From NCBI RefSeq assembly GCF_001945665.1, contig NZ_CP015780.1, forward strand, positions 372,001 to 436,000: DNA of 64,000 nucleotides, read 5' to 3'. How positions within the stretch are numbered: position 1 is the first letter of the stretch; each line of letters opens with the position of its first letter. The notes below the pieces were generated by a model. It did not search any database. It was not told the origin of the DNA and was given only the letters and a program-made list of their open reading frames with translations. This document shows, piece after piece, positions 19,194-30,470 of this stretch. This stretch comes from Borreliella mayonii (lineage in GTDB: Bacteria; Spirochaetota; Spirochaetia; Borreliales; Borreliaceae). The position numbers and the translations under genes are program-made.

Positions 19194-20618
19194 TCAAAGC
19201 TTATCCAAAAGCATAGAACATCTTCCTGAAGGAATAGGAAGGGTTTTTTCTTTTTTGTTTAATATATTTATTGTAAAATAATAAAGTTTTTCAGATTCCA
19301 TTTTTATTTCCCAGCCTCTTTTCCCTTTATTGCAAATTATTGTAGTTTGATTTTTTTTAAGAGATAAGCTTTCTATCCCCATAATCTCAAGAGTGGGTAT
19401 GTTCCAATATACAGTTTTATCAGGTAAACTAATTGTAAGTCCAATAATATTTTCTATCATTAAACTAATGCTAAAAAGCGCAAGATAACAAATAAGACCT
19501 TTCTCAGTATAAGTTTTTTTATTAGAATCAAAATACGCAGGTCCTTCTTGCATAGGTTTATAAGCTTCCCAAATGTGCCCTTTAATTTTATTAAAAGGCA
19601 TTAAAGTGTCTAATATATAATACAAATGTCTTATAGTAAATTCTCTTGCAATATTTGCACGACCACAATATTCAAGACCTTTGATCACAAAAAAATTCAT
19701 ATAAGTATACACTGAACCATAATATCCATTGCCATCCTCGCTAAAACCTGGCTCACTAACAGAAAGTGTTGGAAAAGGATTTGGAGTCCCAAAATGCTTA
19801 GCGCTTTTTAAATAAAAAATCATTCTTTCTATTCTGTCCTCACTAGGAATCTCGGAAAGCATTGGGAAAAAGCCTACTATTGTCTTAATTTCAAGAATAT
19901 TTTCATTAACATCAAGATCATAATAAAATCCATCTTTTTCGCTCCACATTAAAGAATTAATTTTGACCTTAAGGGAAAAAAATCGTTTTTTGTATTCAAG
20001 TGATAAGTTTTTATCATTTAAAATGTCTGCTAATTTAGAAATACAATATGCACTATGAACTTGTAATGAATTAAAATCTACAGGATAATATGCATCTACT
20101 CTTGGGGAGTTTTTATAAAAAATTTTATTTACATCAATTGAATAAAGACCATTTTCCTTTAAAAATTTCCTCTCTATCCATTTATAATACTTATCAAGAA
20201 TTGGCAAAACTTCAGAAATTCTCTTTTTATTTCCTGTTTTATGATATAAGTTATATTCAGCCCATGCAAAAATAGGAAATCCAATATTCTCTTCATTATC
20301 ATCAAGATCAATAATAGCATTGTTATTGTCATATCTAGCTCTGATTGCACCAGATTCTTCCTGCAATTGATAAAATTTATCAATTGCAGATGTAGATGAA
20401 TATTCCCCATTACTATAGACAAGAAAAAAGCTTGAAATACAAGCTTGCATTTGATCTATATAATCGCAATTCTCAGAATAATAATTTTTATCTTTTTTAC
20501 CCCTATCTGCAACTTTTTGTAAAATAACCTTATCTTGAATCCAAGATAAACTTTTATTATAAATATCAATAAAGTCTTGATCATAATAGTAAATTTTGGG
20601 AAACATTTTTTTATTCAA
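19194..20618 (-). CDS. treA: trehalase-like glycoside hydrolase
   Basis: A 474-residue protein with the (alpha/alpha)6-toroid pattern of trehalase/MGH1-type glycosidases: FPIFAWAEYNLY, DAYYPVDFNSLQVHSAYCISKLA, SEKDGFYYDLD, GYYGSVYTYMNFFVIKGLEY and GHIWEAYKPMQEGP. The borrelial ortholog is annotated as trehalase; substrate and catalytic acids cannot be fixed from sequence, and I do not see the classic GH37 signature. There is no signal peptide. The TTG at 20618 is preferred because GAGGA lies 7 nt upstream; a TTG at 20624 is too close to it, and an ATG at 20606 is the other option. The gene stands between mgtE and bmpB on the same strand. Confidence 0.7.
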   Translation of the reverse strand: MNKKMFPKIYYYDQDFIDIYNKSLSWIQDKVILQKVADRGKKDKNYYSENCDYIDQMQACISSFFLVYSNGEYSSTSAIDKFYQLQEESGAIRARYDNNNAIIDLDDNEENIGFPIFAWAEYNLYHKTGNKKRISEVLPILDKYYKWIERKFLKENGLYSIDVNKIFYKNSPRVDAYYPVDFNSLQVHSAYCISKLADILNDKNLSLEYKKRFFSLKVKINSLMWSEKDGFYYDLDVNENILEIKTIVGFFPMLSEIPSEDRIERMIFYLKSAKHFGTPNPFPTLSVSEPGFSEDGNGYYGSVYTYMNFFVIKGLEYCGRANIAREFTIRHLYYILDTLMPFNKIKGHIWEAYKPMQEGPAYFDSNKKTYTEKGLICYLALFSISLMIENIIGLTISLPDKTVYWNIPTLEIMGIESLSLKKNQTTIICNKGKRGWEIKMESEKLYYFTINILNKKEKTLPIPSGRCSMLLDKL

Positions 20619-20730
20619 TGCCAAATCCTCTAAAACAATAGAAATATACTTCTATTTATTATAACACAATAAATACAACATAATTAAAAAATTAAAAACT
20701 GGAAAATTAAAATCTTTTTATTTAAAAAGT

Positions 20731-21756
20731 TTATAACTTTAATATTTGTTTTATAAAAATTTCATATCCTTCCTGATTGCAAGGAACAATAATCTCTTTA
20801 TTGATTATTTTTCTTTCAAGAGCTTTTATGTATTCAAATTCATCCGCATTAGACAAACCAACAACACCATCTCTTAATCCCATTTGAACAATTTTCCCAC
20901 CTTCCCAAACATTATTATTTTTAATATATTCGCTGGTAATCAAATACAATGCGTCTCCAACGTTTTTTATAACAGAAGTAATAAAATTTTTGGGAGCAAG
21001 ATGTGACTGGTCTTGATCAGCTCCAATAACATAATAACCATCACCAAGCTTTTTTGCTGCCTCAATAACACCAACTCCTGCTAAACCAGCCGCAAAATGA
21101 ATTACATCTATCCCTTTAGAATACATTTTATTAGCCATAACTCTACCAATATCAACATCGGAAAAAGAATTGGAATATTCACTTATAATCTCTATATCTT
21201 TATTTGCATACTTTGCACCAGCTTCGTAACCATAACGAAATGCATCTACTATATCTCCCTTCACTCCTCCTATAAAACCTATTTTTCCAGAAAAGCTTTT
21301 TTTAGCTGCAATATAGCCAGCCAAAAAAGCGCCTTGCTCTACTCTAAAAACAACAGCAATTAAATTTTTAGGAATCTGAACATCCTCTCCATAAATAGGA
21401 TCTATTATTCCATAGCTAATTTTTGGATTCTCTAATGAAGCCGACAAAGAAGAATCTGTAAGCATATATCCTACAAGCCAAATCAAGGCTGAGCCATTCG
21501 TTTTTAAATTATCAAGATCTGAAACATAACTAGAATAAACTCCAGAGATAGCACTAGAAAAAATTTTTTCAATACTTTCTGGAAAATCTTTTTTCAACTG
21601 CAATAAAGCCTCATTAGCACTAGAATTAAAAGATTTGTCATCAAGAACACCATCTACCAACATGGATATCTTAATTTTTCTTGAACCAGATTCCATTCCA
21701 TTTCTACTAAAGCAAGAAGCCAACAAAATACCAAATATAAAAATTGCAATCCTCAT
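20731..21756 (-). CDS. bmpB: BmpB basic membrane lipoprotein (nucleoside-binding family)
   Basis: A 341-residue lipoprotein, signal peptide MRIAIFIFGILLASC with lipidated Cys15. It belongs to the Bmp/PnrA (TmpC) family of ABC-type purine-nucleoside-binding proteins: [51 protein letters not shown] and the ligand-site segment GADQDQS. It is the last of four tandem paralogs; bmpA ends 86 nt upstream in the transcript direction. A GGAGA site lies 11 nt before the ATG. No permease gene is adjacent. Confidence 0.95.
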   Translation of the reverse strand: MRIAIFIFGILLASCFSRNGMESGSRKIKISMLVDGVLDDKSFNSSANEALLQLKKDFPESIEKIFSSAISGVYSSYVSDLDNLKTNGSALIWLVGYMLTDSSLSASLENPKISYGIIDPIYGEDVQIPKNLIAVVFRVEQGAFLAGYIAAKKSFSGKIGFIGGVKGDIVDAFRYGYEAGAKYANKDIEIISEYSNSFSDVDIGRVMANKMYSKGIDVIHFAAGLAGVGVIEAAKKLGDGYYVIGADQDQSHLAPKNFITSVIKNVGDALYLITSEYIKNNNVWEGGKIVQMGLRDGVVGLSNADEFEYIKALERKIINKEIIVPCNQEGYEIFIKQILKL

Positions 21757-21842
21757 ATAGAAAATTTCTCCATTTCAATCATTCAAACAAAGCCAACGTG
21801 TTTCTTATACTTAAAAATAAAACCTATAAATTGATTCTTTAT

Positions 21843-22862
21843 TTAAATAAATTCTTTAAGAAATTTTTCATAACTTTCCTTATTATATGGAACAATAATT
21901 TCTTTGTTGATTATTTTGCTAGAAAGACTATCAATTTCTTTTTCAAGTTCAAAGGGAATCATCTTAGGATTTCTTACAAACCCCACAACTCCTTCTTTAA
22001 GGCCATAATTTATTAATTTTCCACCTTCGAAAGTATTAGTTTTTAAATAGTTAGATGTAAAAATATTTAAAGATCTGCCAACATCTTTAGTTGTAGATGT
22101 AATAACGTTATTGGGAGCAAGATATGATTGATCCTCATCAACTCCAATAATATAATGCCCAGAACCAAGTTCTTTTGCAACCTCAATAGCCCCAATTCCT
22201 CCAAGACCTGCAGCATGATGAATAATGTCTATCCCATCGGAATACATTTTAGTTGCAACACTTCTACCAGCTTCAAGGTCAGCAAAACTACCAATATACT
22301 GAGTAGATATCTTTATATCTTTATTAGCATATTTAGCGCCAGCCTCATACCCATACCTGAAAGCATCTACTATCGCACCCTCTATTCCTCCTAAAAATCC
22401 AATTTTGCCTGTTTTAGAAATTTTTGCAGCAATATAACCTGTTAAAAATGCACCCTCTTGAGATCTAAAGGTCATACCCACCAAATTCGCAGGAATAGTA
22501 TCGTTAGAATAAACAGGATCAATAATTGCATATTTCATCTCGGGATTTTGCAAAGAGACAGCCTTAGCCACATCGCTAAATCTATACCCAATAAGCCAAA
22601 TTAAATTTGAACCCGCATCTTTAAGTGCTTCAAGATCAGATAAATAAGAATTTGATGAAGATTCTTTTAAAACAAGATCAATCTTAAATTCCTCTTTAAC
22701 TTTTTTTACGCCATTGAAAGCACTCTCATTAAAAGATTTATCATCAAAAGTTCCATCAATTATTAAAGATACCTTGGGAATTTCACTCTCAAGACTACTC
22801 CTACCACTACAAGATAAAAAAATAATACTTTCAAACAAAATCAACAACAATAATTTATTCAT
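21843..22862 (-). CDS. bmpA: BmpA (P39) basic membrane lipoprotein
   Basis: A 339-residue lipoprotein, the P39 serodiagnostic antigen of Lyme borreliae, also reported to bind laminin. Signal peptide [18 protein letters not shown] ends in Cys18. PnrA-family motifs: [61 protein letters not shown] and [11 protein letters not shown]. The ATG at 22862 is chosen because AAAGGAGGAAG sits just upstream; the frame continues to 22964, but that extension overlaps the end of bmpC and lacks a signal peptide. About 40 nt separate it from bmpC. Confidence 0.97.
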   Translation of the reverse strand: MNKLLLLILFESIIFLSCSGRSSLESEIPKVSLIIDGTFDDKSFNESAFNGVKKVKEEFKIDLVLKESSSNSYLSDLEALKDAGSNLIWLIGYRFSDVAKAVSLQNPEMKYAIIDPVYSNDTIPANLVGMTFRSQEGAFLTGYIAAKISKTGKIGFLGGIEGAIVDAFRYGYEAGAKYANKDIKISTQYIGSFADLEAGRSVATKMYSDGIDIIHHAAGLGGIGAIEVAKELGSGHYIIGVDEDQSYLAPNNVITSTTKDVGRSLNIFTSNYLKTNTFEGGKLINYGLKEGVVGFVRNPKMIPFELEKEIDSLSSKIINKEIIVPYNKESYEKFLKEFI

Positions 22863-22902
22863 AAACTTCCTCCTTTTACAAATAAAGCTATACCTAAGTA
22901 GT

Positions 22903-23964
22903 TTATAACTTTGATTTAAATAAATCAAATGCATATTCACTATCAGGAACAATAATTTCTCCACTTATTATTTTATTTTCCAGATCAACAACTTCATCGA
23001 TTAATCTATTATTTAAAACATCAGGATCTTTAACAATTTCTATTACTCCTTCCTTTAGCCCCCTATCAATAACAATCCCGCCTTTAAAAACCCCATTATT
23101 AATATACTCTGATGAAATAGAATAAATAACCTTTCCAATATCCTTAAGTATTGAAGTAATAACATTTTGAGGCGCAATATATGATTGATCTTGATTTAAA
23201 CCAATAACATAATATTTAGGTCCAAGCTCCTTAGCAGCGTCATAAACTCCAAGACCAGTTATGCCAGCTATTGGGAAAATAACGCCTACTTTATCCTCTT
23301 TATACATGAATAGAGCCATTGCTTTGCCTTTCTCCTTATCAAAAAGAGAAGGTGCTTTTTTTGAAACTAATCTTAATTTAGGATTAGCATAAAAAATTCC
23401 AGCCTTAAAACCAAATTTAAAATCATTTAAATATTCACTCACAGGGCCTGTTAAAATTCCAATCTTTTCTTTTCTGCTCATCTTGGCAGCAATATACCCA
23501 GCCAAAAATGCAGCCTCTTCATTTCTGAACTTAATAGCCAGAGAATTCTTAGGAACATGTATATCACCATAATCAAAAGCATCTATAATACCATAACAAA
23601 TATCTGGGCGTTCGTACGAAAGCCTAACTGACAAACCAGAAAATTGGTATCCAATCAGCCAAAAAAGATTTAAAGGATTTTTTTGAACCTCATAAGCATC
23701 CTCTGCCATTGCTTCATCAACAGTAAGAAGTCTTTTACCCTCAATAGGGTAAGGCCTTAAAGATTTAGTTATAAGTTTTACTCCAAAATTATCTCTAAGT
23801 TTTACAACACCACTATGAACGCTTTGATTATAGCCTTTATCATAAAAGCTACCATTAGCCAAAACACCTACAACAACTTTGTCAGATTTAACAGAGTCTT
23901 TATTAGATTTAAAACAAGCAAATTCTAATAAAGATAAAGAAATAAAAATAAACTTTTTAAACAA
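22903..23964 (-). CDS. bmpC: BmpC basic membrane lipoprotein, divergent paralog
   Basis: A 353-residue lipoprotein, signal peptide [17 protein letters not shown] with Cys17. It starts with TTG, supported by a strong GGAGGGG site about 7 nt upstream. It is the most divergent Bmp in the cluster: the nucleoside-pocket segment reads [11 protein letters not shown] where BmpA/BmpD have GVDxDQSYLAP, the first motif reads [11 protein letters not shown], and an extra stretch ([20 protein letters not shown]) replaces the [10 protein letters not shown] loop. Ligand specificity may therefore differ; that is inference. Confidence 0.95.
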   Translation of the reverse strand: MFKKFIFISLSLLEFACFKSNKDSVKSDKVVVGVLANGSFYDKGYNQSVHSGVVKLRDNFGVKLITKSLRPYPIEGKRLLTVDEAMAEDAYEVQKNPLNLFWLIGYQFSGLSVRLSYERPDICYGIIDAFDYGDIHVPKNSLAIKFRNEEAAFLAGYIAAKMSRKEKIGILTGPVSEYLNDFKFGFKAGIFYANPKLRLVSKKAPSLFDKEKGKAMALFMYKEDKVGVIFPIAGITGLGVYDAAKELGPKYYVIGLNQDQSYIAPQNVITSILKDIGKVIYSISSEYINNGVFKGGIVIDRGLKEGVIEIVKDPDVLNNRLIDEVVDLENKIISGEIIVPDSEYAFDLFKSKL

Positions 23965-24308
23965 AATTAATCCCCTCCTTACAAAATTTATTTAAAAAAT
24001 TCTAAACTTTAAAAATTAAAATATTAACTTTATTCTGCTAATAAGTAGTAATCTTTATTTATAAAATTTATTTATAAAATAAAAATTTCAATAAACCTTT
24101 TTTTAAAAAATACCTCTAGCATTAATAAAAACACGGCAGTAGAAAAAATAATTTTTCTTACATCACCATAAAATTTAAATTTAAACCCTTTTGTAAGTTT
24201 TAATTTAAATTAAAACTTACAACAATTAAAAGACTCTCTGAAATATCTTTAAAGAATTAAAAAGATTTTTCACAAACCAAATCTATAAAAATCAAGTTAA
24301 TTTTCTAT
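23965..24308. other. bmpD-bmpC intergenic region, no gene
   Basis: These 344 nt contain no credible ORF. They hold a perfect tandem direct repeat of 13 nt (TTTATTTATAAAA twice, 24054-24079), about 90 nt upstream of bmpC, whose complement supplies TATAAA-type -10 candidates for bmpC, and a 32-nt perfect palindrome at 24191-24222. The length suggests bmpC can be transcribed separately from bmpD. Confidence 0.6.
24191..24222. repeat. 32-nt perfect palindrome downstream of bmpD
   Basis: An exact inverted repeat (arms of 16 nt, outer TTGTAAG/CTTACAA) with core TTTAATTTAAATTAAA, the same core as the palindrome at 2317-2356. It may end the bmpD transcript as a hairpin, but no U-run follows on the bmpD strand, so a protein-binding or RNA-stabilising role is equally possible. 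Confidence 0.7.
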
Positions 24309-25322
24309 TTAAAAAACAAAGCTATCATAAGATACCTTGTCATAAGGCGCTCTTATTATACCATTAATTATACTTTGCCCGATTTTCAATGATTTGTTAT
24401 AAATCTCAGAATAATTTGATTTTAAGTTTTCATTTAAAACCAAACCAAGCCCATCTTCTTTAAGCCCAAAAAACATGGTCTTGCCCCCATCCAAAACTCC
24501 AGTTTCTAAATACTTTTTTGTTAAACTATACATCAATGAATCAACTTTCTTTACAGCAGAAACAATAACATTATTGGGAGCAAGATAAGATTGATCCTGA
24601 TCGACTCCAATAATATAATGATCAGGCCCTAATTCTTTTGCAGCCTCAATTGCTCCTATACCAGAAAGTCCTGCAGCTGCAAATATAATATCAACCCCAT
24701 CTCGATACATATTAGATGCTGTTGAGCGACCAAGTCCAAAGTCCCCAAATGTGCCAACATATTGAGAGATCACTTTAATATTGGAGTTTGCATACTTAGC
24801 ACCAGCTTCGTATCCATACATAAAAGATTCTAAAACTTTTCCCTTAACTCCTCCAATAAATCCGATCTTACCCGTTTTAGAAGCCTTTGACGCAAAATAT
24901 CCTGCTAAAAAAGCCACCTCTTCGGATTTAAAATTAATATTAAGAAGATTTTTGGGTATTTGAATTTCATTATAAACCCCTTCTATGATTGCATAACTAG
25001 TAGAAACATTCTCACTGGCCCTTTGAAAAAGAATATCTGAAAATTTAAATCCAACTCCCCAAATCAAATTTGAATTACCATCTTCTAAGTTTGCAATATC
25101 TCCTAAATAAGAATTACTTGTAGATGCTTTTTCAATTATATTTATATTAAAATCTGCCTTTAATTTTCTTATCGCCTTAGAAGAACTTTCATTAAATCCT
25201 TTATCATCAAAAGCACCATCAACTATAAGCGAAACTGTTTTTGCCTCCGACCTACTATCATCAGAGCCATAACAAGCAACAATAAATAAAAAAATTAAAA
25301 AATAATAAACTTTTTTTAACAC
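24309..25322 (-). CDS. bmpD: BmpD nucleoside-binding lipoprotein
   Basis: A 337-residue lipoprotein with lipobox IVAC (Cys17). The GTG at 25322 is chosen because AAGGAGGG lies 6-7 nt upstream and it gives a clean signal peptide; the frame extends to 25388 without a ribosome site and overlaps rpsG. PnrA-family motifs: [50 protein letters not shown] and [11 protein letters not shown], all consistent with purine-nucleoside binding (the B. burgdorferi BmpD structure is reported with adenosine). It is the first Bmp gene, just past the rpsG terminator, with almost no room for its own promoter. Confidence 0.95.
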   Translation of the reverse strand: MLKKVYYFLIFLFIVACYGSDDSRSEAKTVSLIVDGAFDDKGFNESSSKAIRKLKADFNINIIEKASTSNSYLGDIANLEDGNSNLIWGVGFKFSDILFQRASENVSTSYAIIEGVYNEIQIPKNLLNINFKSEEVAFLAGYFASKASKTGKIGFIGGVKGKVLESFMYGYEAGAKYANSNIKVISQYVGTFGDFGLGRSTASNMYRDGVDIIFAAAGLSGIGAIEAAKELGPDHYIIGVDQDQSYLAPNNVIVSAVKKVDSLMYSLTKKYLETGVLDGGKTMFFGLKEDGLGLVLNENLKSNYSEIYNKSLKIGQSIINGIIRAPYDKVSYDSFVF

Positions 25323-25354
25323 AAAAATGCCCTCCTTACTTGCATATAAACAAA

Positions 25355-25382
25355 AAAAGACACCTTCTTTAAGGTGTCTTTT
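25355..25382 (-). terminator. intrinsic terminator after rpsG
   Basis: On the minus strand a perfect 12-bp stem (arm AAAAGACACCTT) with a 4-nt loop is followed by T7. It starts at the rpsG stop codon and marks the end of the rpoBC-rpsLG transcript, leaving only about 30 nt before bmpD. Confidence 0.9.
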
Positions 25383-25855
25383 TACCATCTATAATGAGTA
25401 AAAGCTTTATTTGCTTCAGCCATTCTATGGGTATCTTCTTTCTTTTTAAAAGCAGCCCCAGTAGAATTATATGCATTTAAAAGTTCGTTTGACAACTTCT
25501 CCTTCATAGACCTACCACTAGAATTTCTAGCAGCAAAAATAATCCACTTCATGGCCAAAGCTTCTCTTCTCTCTTCTCTAACTTCAACAGGAACTTGATA
25601 TGTAGCACCTCCCACTCGTCTACTTCTTACTTCTACTAATGGCTTAATATTGTCTAAAGCTTTATAAAAAACAGCCATCTTATCACTATCTTCAAGCTTA
25701 TCAGCAAGTAAATCGATTGAACTATAAAGTATACTCTCGCTTATTGATTTTTTTCCATCATACATCATTCTGTTTGCAAATTTTGCAACAATTCTAGAAT
25801 TATACCTAGTATCAACAAAAACTTTCTTTTTGATTTTTTTATTTTTTCTTGACAT
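25382..25855 (-). CDS. rpsG: 30S ribosomal protein S7
   Basis: A 157-residue primary 16S rRNA-binding protein of the small-subunit head. Recognised by [39 protein letters not shown], and [14 protein letters not shown] at the C-terminus. It is 24 nt after rpsL. Unlike the classic str operon, fusA and tuf do not follow; the Bmp lipoprotein genes do. Confidence 0.98.
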   Translation of the reverse strand: MSRKNKKIKKKVFVDTRYNSRIVAKFANRMMYDGKKSISESILYSSIDLLADKLEDSDKMAVFYKALDNIKPLVEVRSRRVGGATYQVPVEVREERREALAMKWIIFAARNSSGRSMKEKLSNELLNAYNSTGAAFKKKEDTHRMAEANKAFTHYRW

Positions 25856-25879
25856 ATTTAATATTAACCCACCTTTCAG

Positions 25880-26254
25880 TTAAGCTTTAGGCTTTTTTGT
25901 TCCATACTTAGATCTACCTTTTTTTCTATTGTTAACACCAAGGGTATCCTTAGCTCCTCTAACAATATGGTACCTTACTCCAGGCAAATCTTTAACTCGG
26001 CCACCTCTAATCAGAACCACAGAGTGTTCTTGTAAATTATGACCAATTCCTGGAATATATGCTGTTACTTCAAATCCATTTGAAAGTCTAACACGTGCTA
26101 CTTTTCTTAAGGCTGAATTAGGCTTTTTAGGAGTTACAGTCATTACACGTGTACAAATTCCTCTTCTTTGAGGACAATTTTGAAGCGCAGGAGATGCTGT
26201 CTTCTCCGTTTGACTTTTTCTAGGCTTTCTAATTAACTGATTAATTGTAGGCAT
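25880..26254 (-). CDS. rpsL: 30S ribosomal protein S12
   Basis: A 124-residue decoding-centre protein. Signatures: [39 protein letters not shown] and the basic tail [14 protein letters not shown]. The lysines that mutate in streptomycin resistance (in TPKKPNS and GRVKDLPG) are wild type. It lies 67 nt after rpoC. Confidence 0.98.
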   Translation of the reverse strand: MPTINQLIRKPRKSQTEKTASPALQNCPQRRGICTRVMTVTPKKPNSALRKVARVRLSNGFEVTAYIPGIGHNLQEHSVVLIRGGRVKDLPGVRYHIVRGAKDTLGVNNRKKGRSKYGTKKPKA

Positions 26255-26321
26255 TTATAAACGCTCCCCTTTTCTTGAAACTATTAATAAAATGGTAGCA
26301 AATATATCACTTATTTTCAAG

Positions 26322-29300
26322 CTAAACTTCAGAATCTATATTTTCGCTAACTTTAATTTTTTTATAAAGCCCCATACCAGTTCCAGTAGGAATTAAATGC
26401 CCAATTACAACATTTTCTTTCAATCCCCTAAGATCATCTATTTTTCCAGCAATAGAAGCATCTGTTAATACTTTTGTTGTTTCCTGGAAAGAAGCTGCAG
26501 AAATAAAAGAATCTATATTAAGAGAAGTCTTAGTTACTCCTATAAGAATTGGACTTGCTATTGCTGGTTCACCACCTTGTTCGATTACTTTTCTATTTTG
26601 CTCATAAAAAGTGTGCTTATCTACCTTTTGCCCATAAACAAAATTAGTATCGCCAACTGCTACAATCTTAACCTTTTTCATCATTTGCTTAATTATCACA
26701 CCAATATGTTTGTCATTAATGCTAACACCTTGTTTTCGATAAACATCCTGAATTTCTGCCAACAGAAATTCTTGCAAACTAATCCCACCTAAAATTTCAA
26801 GCACATCATGAGGATTAATTCTACCATCACAAAGCATGTCTCCTGCTTTAACAATATCTCCATCTCTAACCAAAAGATGTTTGCCGGCTGGAATATAATG
26901 TTTATGCTCAACTCCATACTCATCTAAAATATTAATAAGCCTTTTACCTTTTTGAATTGATTTAAATTGCACAATTCCACTTACTTTGGCCATTTCAGTT
27001 AAATTCTTAGGAATTCTTGTTTCAAAAAGATCATTAACACGAGGCAATCCCCCTGTAATATCTTGAGTTTTTTCAGAGCCTTTAGAGAGTTTAGCAATAA
27101 TATCTCCTATATTAATATTCTGACCATCTTCAACTTGAAGATACGCATCACCTGGTAATACATAAGATGCAACCTCCATGCCACTACTATCAATAATAAA
27201 AATTCTAGGATCAAGAGATTCAAAAACATTATCTGTAATTCTTTTTTCAACATTGCCTGTTTCAGTATTTATCTCCTCTTTAAGAGTGGTTCCTAAAATA
27301 ATATCCTTAAATTTAATTTTACCCTTAACCTCTGCAATAATGGGCTCTGCAAATGGATCAAATGTACCAATAACTTTGCCCGATTCAACATAATCACCAA
27401 CCTCTATTTCAAGCCTTGTACCAGCTTTCAAAGCAACTTCTTGCTCTTCTGATACTATGAAAAAATTATCGTCTCTTAATTTAACATAACCAATATAAGA
27501 AGAGAGAATCTCTACACCCTTATTATCAACAAACAAAGGAATTCCTTTGATTACTCTTTGAGAATCTAAAACTTTAATCTCTTTTATATTCTTAATTTTT
27601 TCCTCATAAAAAACATTAATTATTTTTAAAGTTCCTTTTCTTGTGAAAAGAATTCCATTGTCAACCCTAACATTAAAACCTTCTATGCCATTAAGTATAA
27701 AGGCATTCTTTAAAGATATTTTATCATCCTCACTACCAGCCTGAGCAACTCCACCAATATGAAAAGTTCTCATAGTTAATTGAGTACCCGGTTGACCTAT
27801 GGACTGAGCAGCAATTATTCCTACAGCCTCGCCAATGTTAACAGGTTTGTTCTTAGAAAAGTCTCTACCATAACATTTTTGACAAACGCCGTGCTCAGCT
27901 TCACACGTTAAAACAGATCTAATCACAAGTTTTTCAATACCAATTTTCTCTAATAACTCTATTTTAGCTTCTGAGATTTCTTCATTTGCATCTAAAACAA
28001 TCTCGCCAGTAATTGGATTTTTTATTCTTTCAATAGAATAACTTCCAACAGCTTTTTCTTTTAAAGATTCTAATATTTCTTCACCATTTTTTACAGTTTC
28101 AACTTTTATTCCGTTTATAGTCCCACAATCTTCTATTCTAACAACAACATCTTGAGCAATGTCTACTAATCTTCGAGTTAAATATCCAGCATCGGCTGTC
28201 TTAAGAGCAGTATCTGCTAAACCCTTTCTTGCTCCATTTGTAGATATAAAAAACTCTATCACAGAAAGACCTTCTTTAAAGTTAGAAATAATTGGAAGCT
28301 CAATAATATCTCCAGAAGTTTTTGCCATCAATCCTCTCATGCCAGCAAGTTGCCTTATTTGATTTCTACTACCTCTAGCACCAGAATCTGCCATCATATA
28401 TATAACATTAAATCCATCTCTGTCTCTCTTTAAAATTTCCATCATCTTATTAGTAAGCTCTTCGTTGGTCTTTAGCCAAACAGAAACTACATTATTATAT
28501 CGTTCTTCACCAGTAATAACACCTTTAGCATAATCATTTTGAATTTTAGCAATCTCTTTATTGGCCCTTTCTACATACGTTCTTTTTTCATCAGGAACAA
28601 TAATATCGCTCATACTAATTGTGCACCCAAACTTAGTAGCATACCTAAAACCAAGCTCTTTGATAATGTCAAGCATTTCAATTACGATAGAAGAACCATG
28701 AACTACATAAACTTTTGATATTAAAATTTGTAGCTCCAAATCACTAAGAGTTTTATTTACAAATTCAATTCCATTAGGCAAAGCCTCATTAAATATAACC
28801 CTACCGGCTGTGGTTTTTTTGTATTCGCCAGCAATTTTTACATAAATAGAAGCATTATAATCTAGACTTCTATTATTTATGGCAAGAATAACATTATTAA
28901 AGTTTAAAAACTTTTTACCTTCTCCAACAACATTCTTTTTTTCCATCGTTAAATAATATAGGCCCAAAACAATATCTTGAGATGGAAAAACAATAGGATG
29001 CCCATTAGCAGGATTTAAAAGATTATTTGTTGAAAGCATCAAAGCCCAACTTTCAGCTTGTGCTGCTGGAGTAAGAGGCACATGCACTGCCATTTGATCA
29101 CCATCAAAATCAGCATTATATGCATGACAAACAAGAGGATGCAATTTTATTGCCTTACCTTCAACCAACACAGGCTCAAAAGCCTGAATTCCAAGCCTAT
29201 GAAGAGTGGGCGCCCTATTTAAAAGAATAGGATGCTCTTTGATAACAAGATCTAAAATTTGCCATACCTCGTCAACTTCTTGTTCGATTAAATTCTTTGC

Positions 29301-30455
29301 TCTTTTGATATTAAAAACAGCTTCACTCTCAATTAACCTTCTTATAACAAAAGGTTTAAACAGTTCAAGAGCCATTTTCGCAGGCAATCCACATTGATGT
29401 AGCTTCAGCTCAGGCCCAACAACAATCACAGAACGACCAGAATAATCTACTCTTTTACCAAGAAGATTTTGCCTAAACCTTCCCTGCTTACCTTTTAATG
29501 CGTCGGAAAGCGACTTAAGAGGCCTACTAGATGAGCCTTTGACAACCTTTCTTTTATGAGAATTATCAAAAAGAGAGTCTACCGATTCTTGAAGCATTCT
29601 TTTTTCGTTTCTCACAATAATCTCTGGCGCATTAAGAAGAAGTAACTTCCTTAAACGATTATTTCTATTTATAACTCTTCTGTAAAGATCATTAAGATCA
29701 GATGTTGCAAAGCGCCCTCCATCAAGCTGAACCATTGGCCTAATCTCTGGAGGAATAACAGGAAGAACTTCCATAATCATCCATTCTGGCTTATTCCCAG
29801 AAATTTTAAAATTCTCAATAATTTCAAGACGTCTTAAGAGTTTCTTATCGGTTTTATCATCTTTATCTATCATTTGAATCCTAAGCTTAGATGAAAGCTC
29901 ATCAAGATCAAGATTTTCAAGAAGAGTTTTAATAGCCTCAGCTCCCATAGAAGCATTAAAAGACATACCATATCGTTCTCTAGCCTCTATATACTCATCT
30001 TCATTTAAAAGCTGCATTTTTTTAAGATCAGTATCACCCGGCTCAATTACTACATATTTTTCATAATAAAGAATAGAATTTAAACTAGATGCCGTAATAT
30101 CAAGCAAAAGCCCAATCCTAGAGGGTATATATTTGTAATACCAAATATGAGCAACTGGAGCTGCTAGCTCAATATGCCCCATTCTTTCACGTCTAACCTT
30201 AAAATGGGTAACCTCTACATTACAACGATCACAAATAATACCCTTATATCTAACCGATTTAAATTTACCGCAATAACATTCCCATTCCTTTGTAGTCCCA
30301 AAAATCCTTTCACAAAAAAGCCCATCCTTTTCGGGTCTTAAAGTTCTATAATTAATAGTCTCGGACTTTTTAACCTCTCCATAAGACCAATTTCTAATTT
30401 GGTCAGGAGATGCTATTTTAATTTTTATTCTTTCAAAATCTTTTATCTCTTTCAT
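26322..30455 (-). CDS. rpoC: RNA polymerase beta' subunit
   Basis: A 1377-residue subunit of RNA polymerase. The N-terminal zinc site is present (CYCGKFKS with [10 protein letters not shown], residues about 58-80). The active-site metal motif is [12 protein letters not shown] (about 450-460), with [21 protein letters not shown] before it. The bridge and trigger-helix regions include [19 protein letters not shown] and [15 protein letters not shown]. The second zinc site ([13 protein letters not shown]) precedes it. It lies 15 nt after rpoB. Confidence 0.98.
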   Translation of the reverse strand: MKEIKDFERIKIKIASPDQIRNWSYGEVKKSETINYRTLRPEKDGLFCERIFGTTKEWECYCGKFKSVRYKGIICDRCNVEVTHFKVRRERMGHIELAAPVAHIWYYKYIPSRIGLLLDITASSLNSILYYEKYVVIEPGDTDLKKMQLLNEDEYIEARERYGMSFNASMGAEAIKTLLENLDLDELSSKLRIQMIDKDDKTDKKLLRRLEIIENFKISGNKPEWMIMEVLPVIPPEIRPMVQLDGGRFATSDLNDLYRRVINRNNRLRKLLLLNAPEIIVRNEKRMLQESVDSLFDNSHKRKVVKGSSSRPLKSLSDALKGKQGRFRQNLLGKRVDYSGRSVIVVGPELKLHQCGLPAKMALELFKPFVIRRLIESEAVFNIKRAKNLIEQEVDEVWQILDLVIKEHPILLNRAPTLHRLGIQAFEPVLVEGKAIKLHPLVCHAYNADFDGDQMAVHVPLTPAAQAESWALMLSTNNLLNPANGHPIVFPSQDIVLGLYYLTMEKKNVVGEGKKFLNFNNVILAINNRSLDYNASIYVKIAGEYKKTTAGRVIFNEALPNGIEFVNKTLSDLELQILISKVYVVHGSSIVIEMLDIIKELGFRYATKFGCTISMSDIIVPDEKRTYVERANKEIAKIQNDYAKGVITGEERYNNVVSVWLKTNEELTNKMMEILKRDRDGFNVIYMMADSGARGSRNQIRQLAGMRGLMAKTSGDIIELPIISNFKEGLSVIEFFISTNGARKGLADTALKTADAGYLTRRLVDIAQDVVVRIEDCGTINGIKVETVKNGEEILESLKEKAVGSYSIERIKNPITGEIVLDANEEISEAKIELLEKIGIEKLVIRSVLTCEAEHGVCQKCYGRDFSKNKPVNIGEAVGIIAAQSIGQPGTQLTMRTFHIGGVAQAGSEDDKISLKNAFILNGIEGFNVRVDNGILFTRKGTLKIINVFYEEKIKNIKEIKVLDSQRVIKGIPLFVDNKGVEILSSYIGYVKLRDDNFFIVSEEQEVALKAGTRLEIEVGDYVESGKVIGTFDPFAEPIIAEVKGKIKFKDIILGTTLKEEINTETGNVEKRITDNVFESLDPRIFIIDSSGMEVASYVLPGDAYLQVEDGQNINIGDIIAKLSKGSEKTQDITGGLPRVNDLFETRIPKNLTEMAKVSGIVQFKSIQKGKRLINILDEYGVEHKHYIPAGKHLLVRDGDIVKAGDMLCDGRINPHDVLEILGGISLQEFLLAEIQDVYRKQGVSINDKHIGVIIKQMMKKVKIVAVGDTNFVYGQKVDKHTFYEQNRKVIEQGGEPAIASPILIGVTKTSLNIDSFISAASFQETTKVLTDASIAGKIDDLRGLKENVVIGHLIPTGTGMGLYKKIKVSENIDSEV

Positions 30456-30470
30456 AAAAACTCCAAAAAC

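Noticed and set aside
22863-22964. Longer BmpA start
   Set aside because: Would overlap the end of bmpC and lose the lipoprotein signal at the N-terminus; the strong ribosome site favours 22862.
24054-24222. CRISPR-like repeat
   Set aside because: Only two adjacent copies with no spacers, plus one palindrome; no cas genes anywhere in the window.
20731-25322. Bmp cluster as a mobile or phage-borne repeat array
   Set aside because: The four genes are divergent chromosomal paralogs with no flanking repeats, integrase or tRNA target site.
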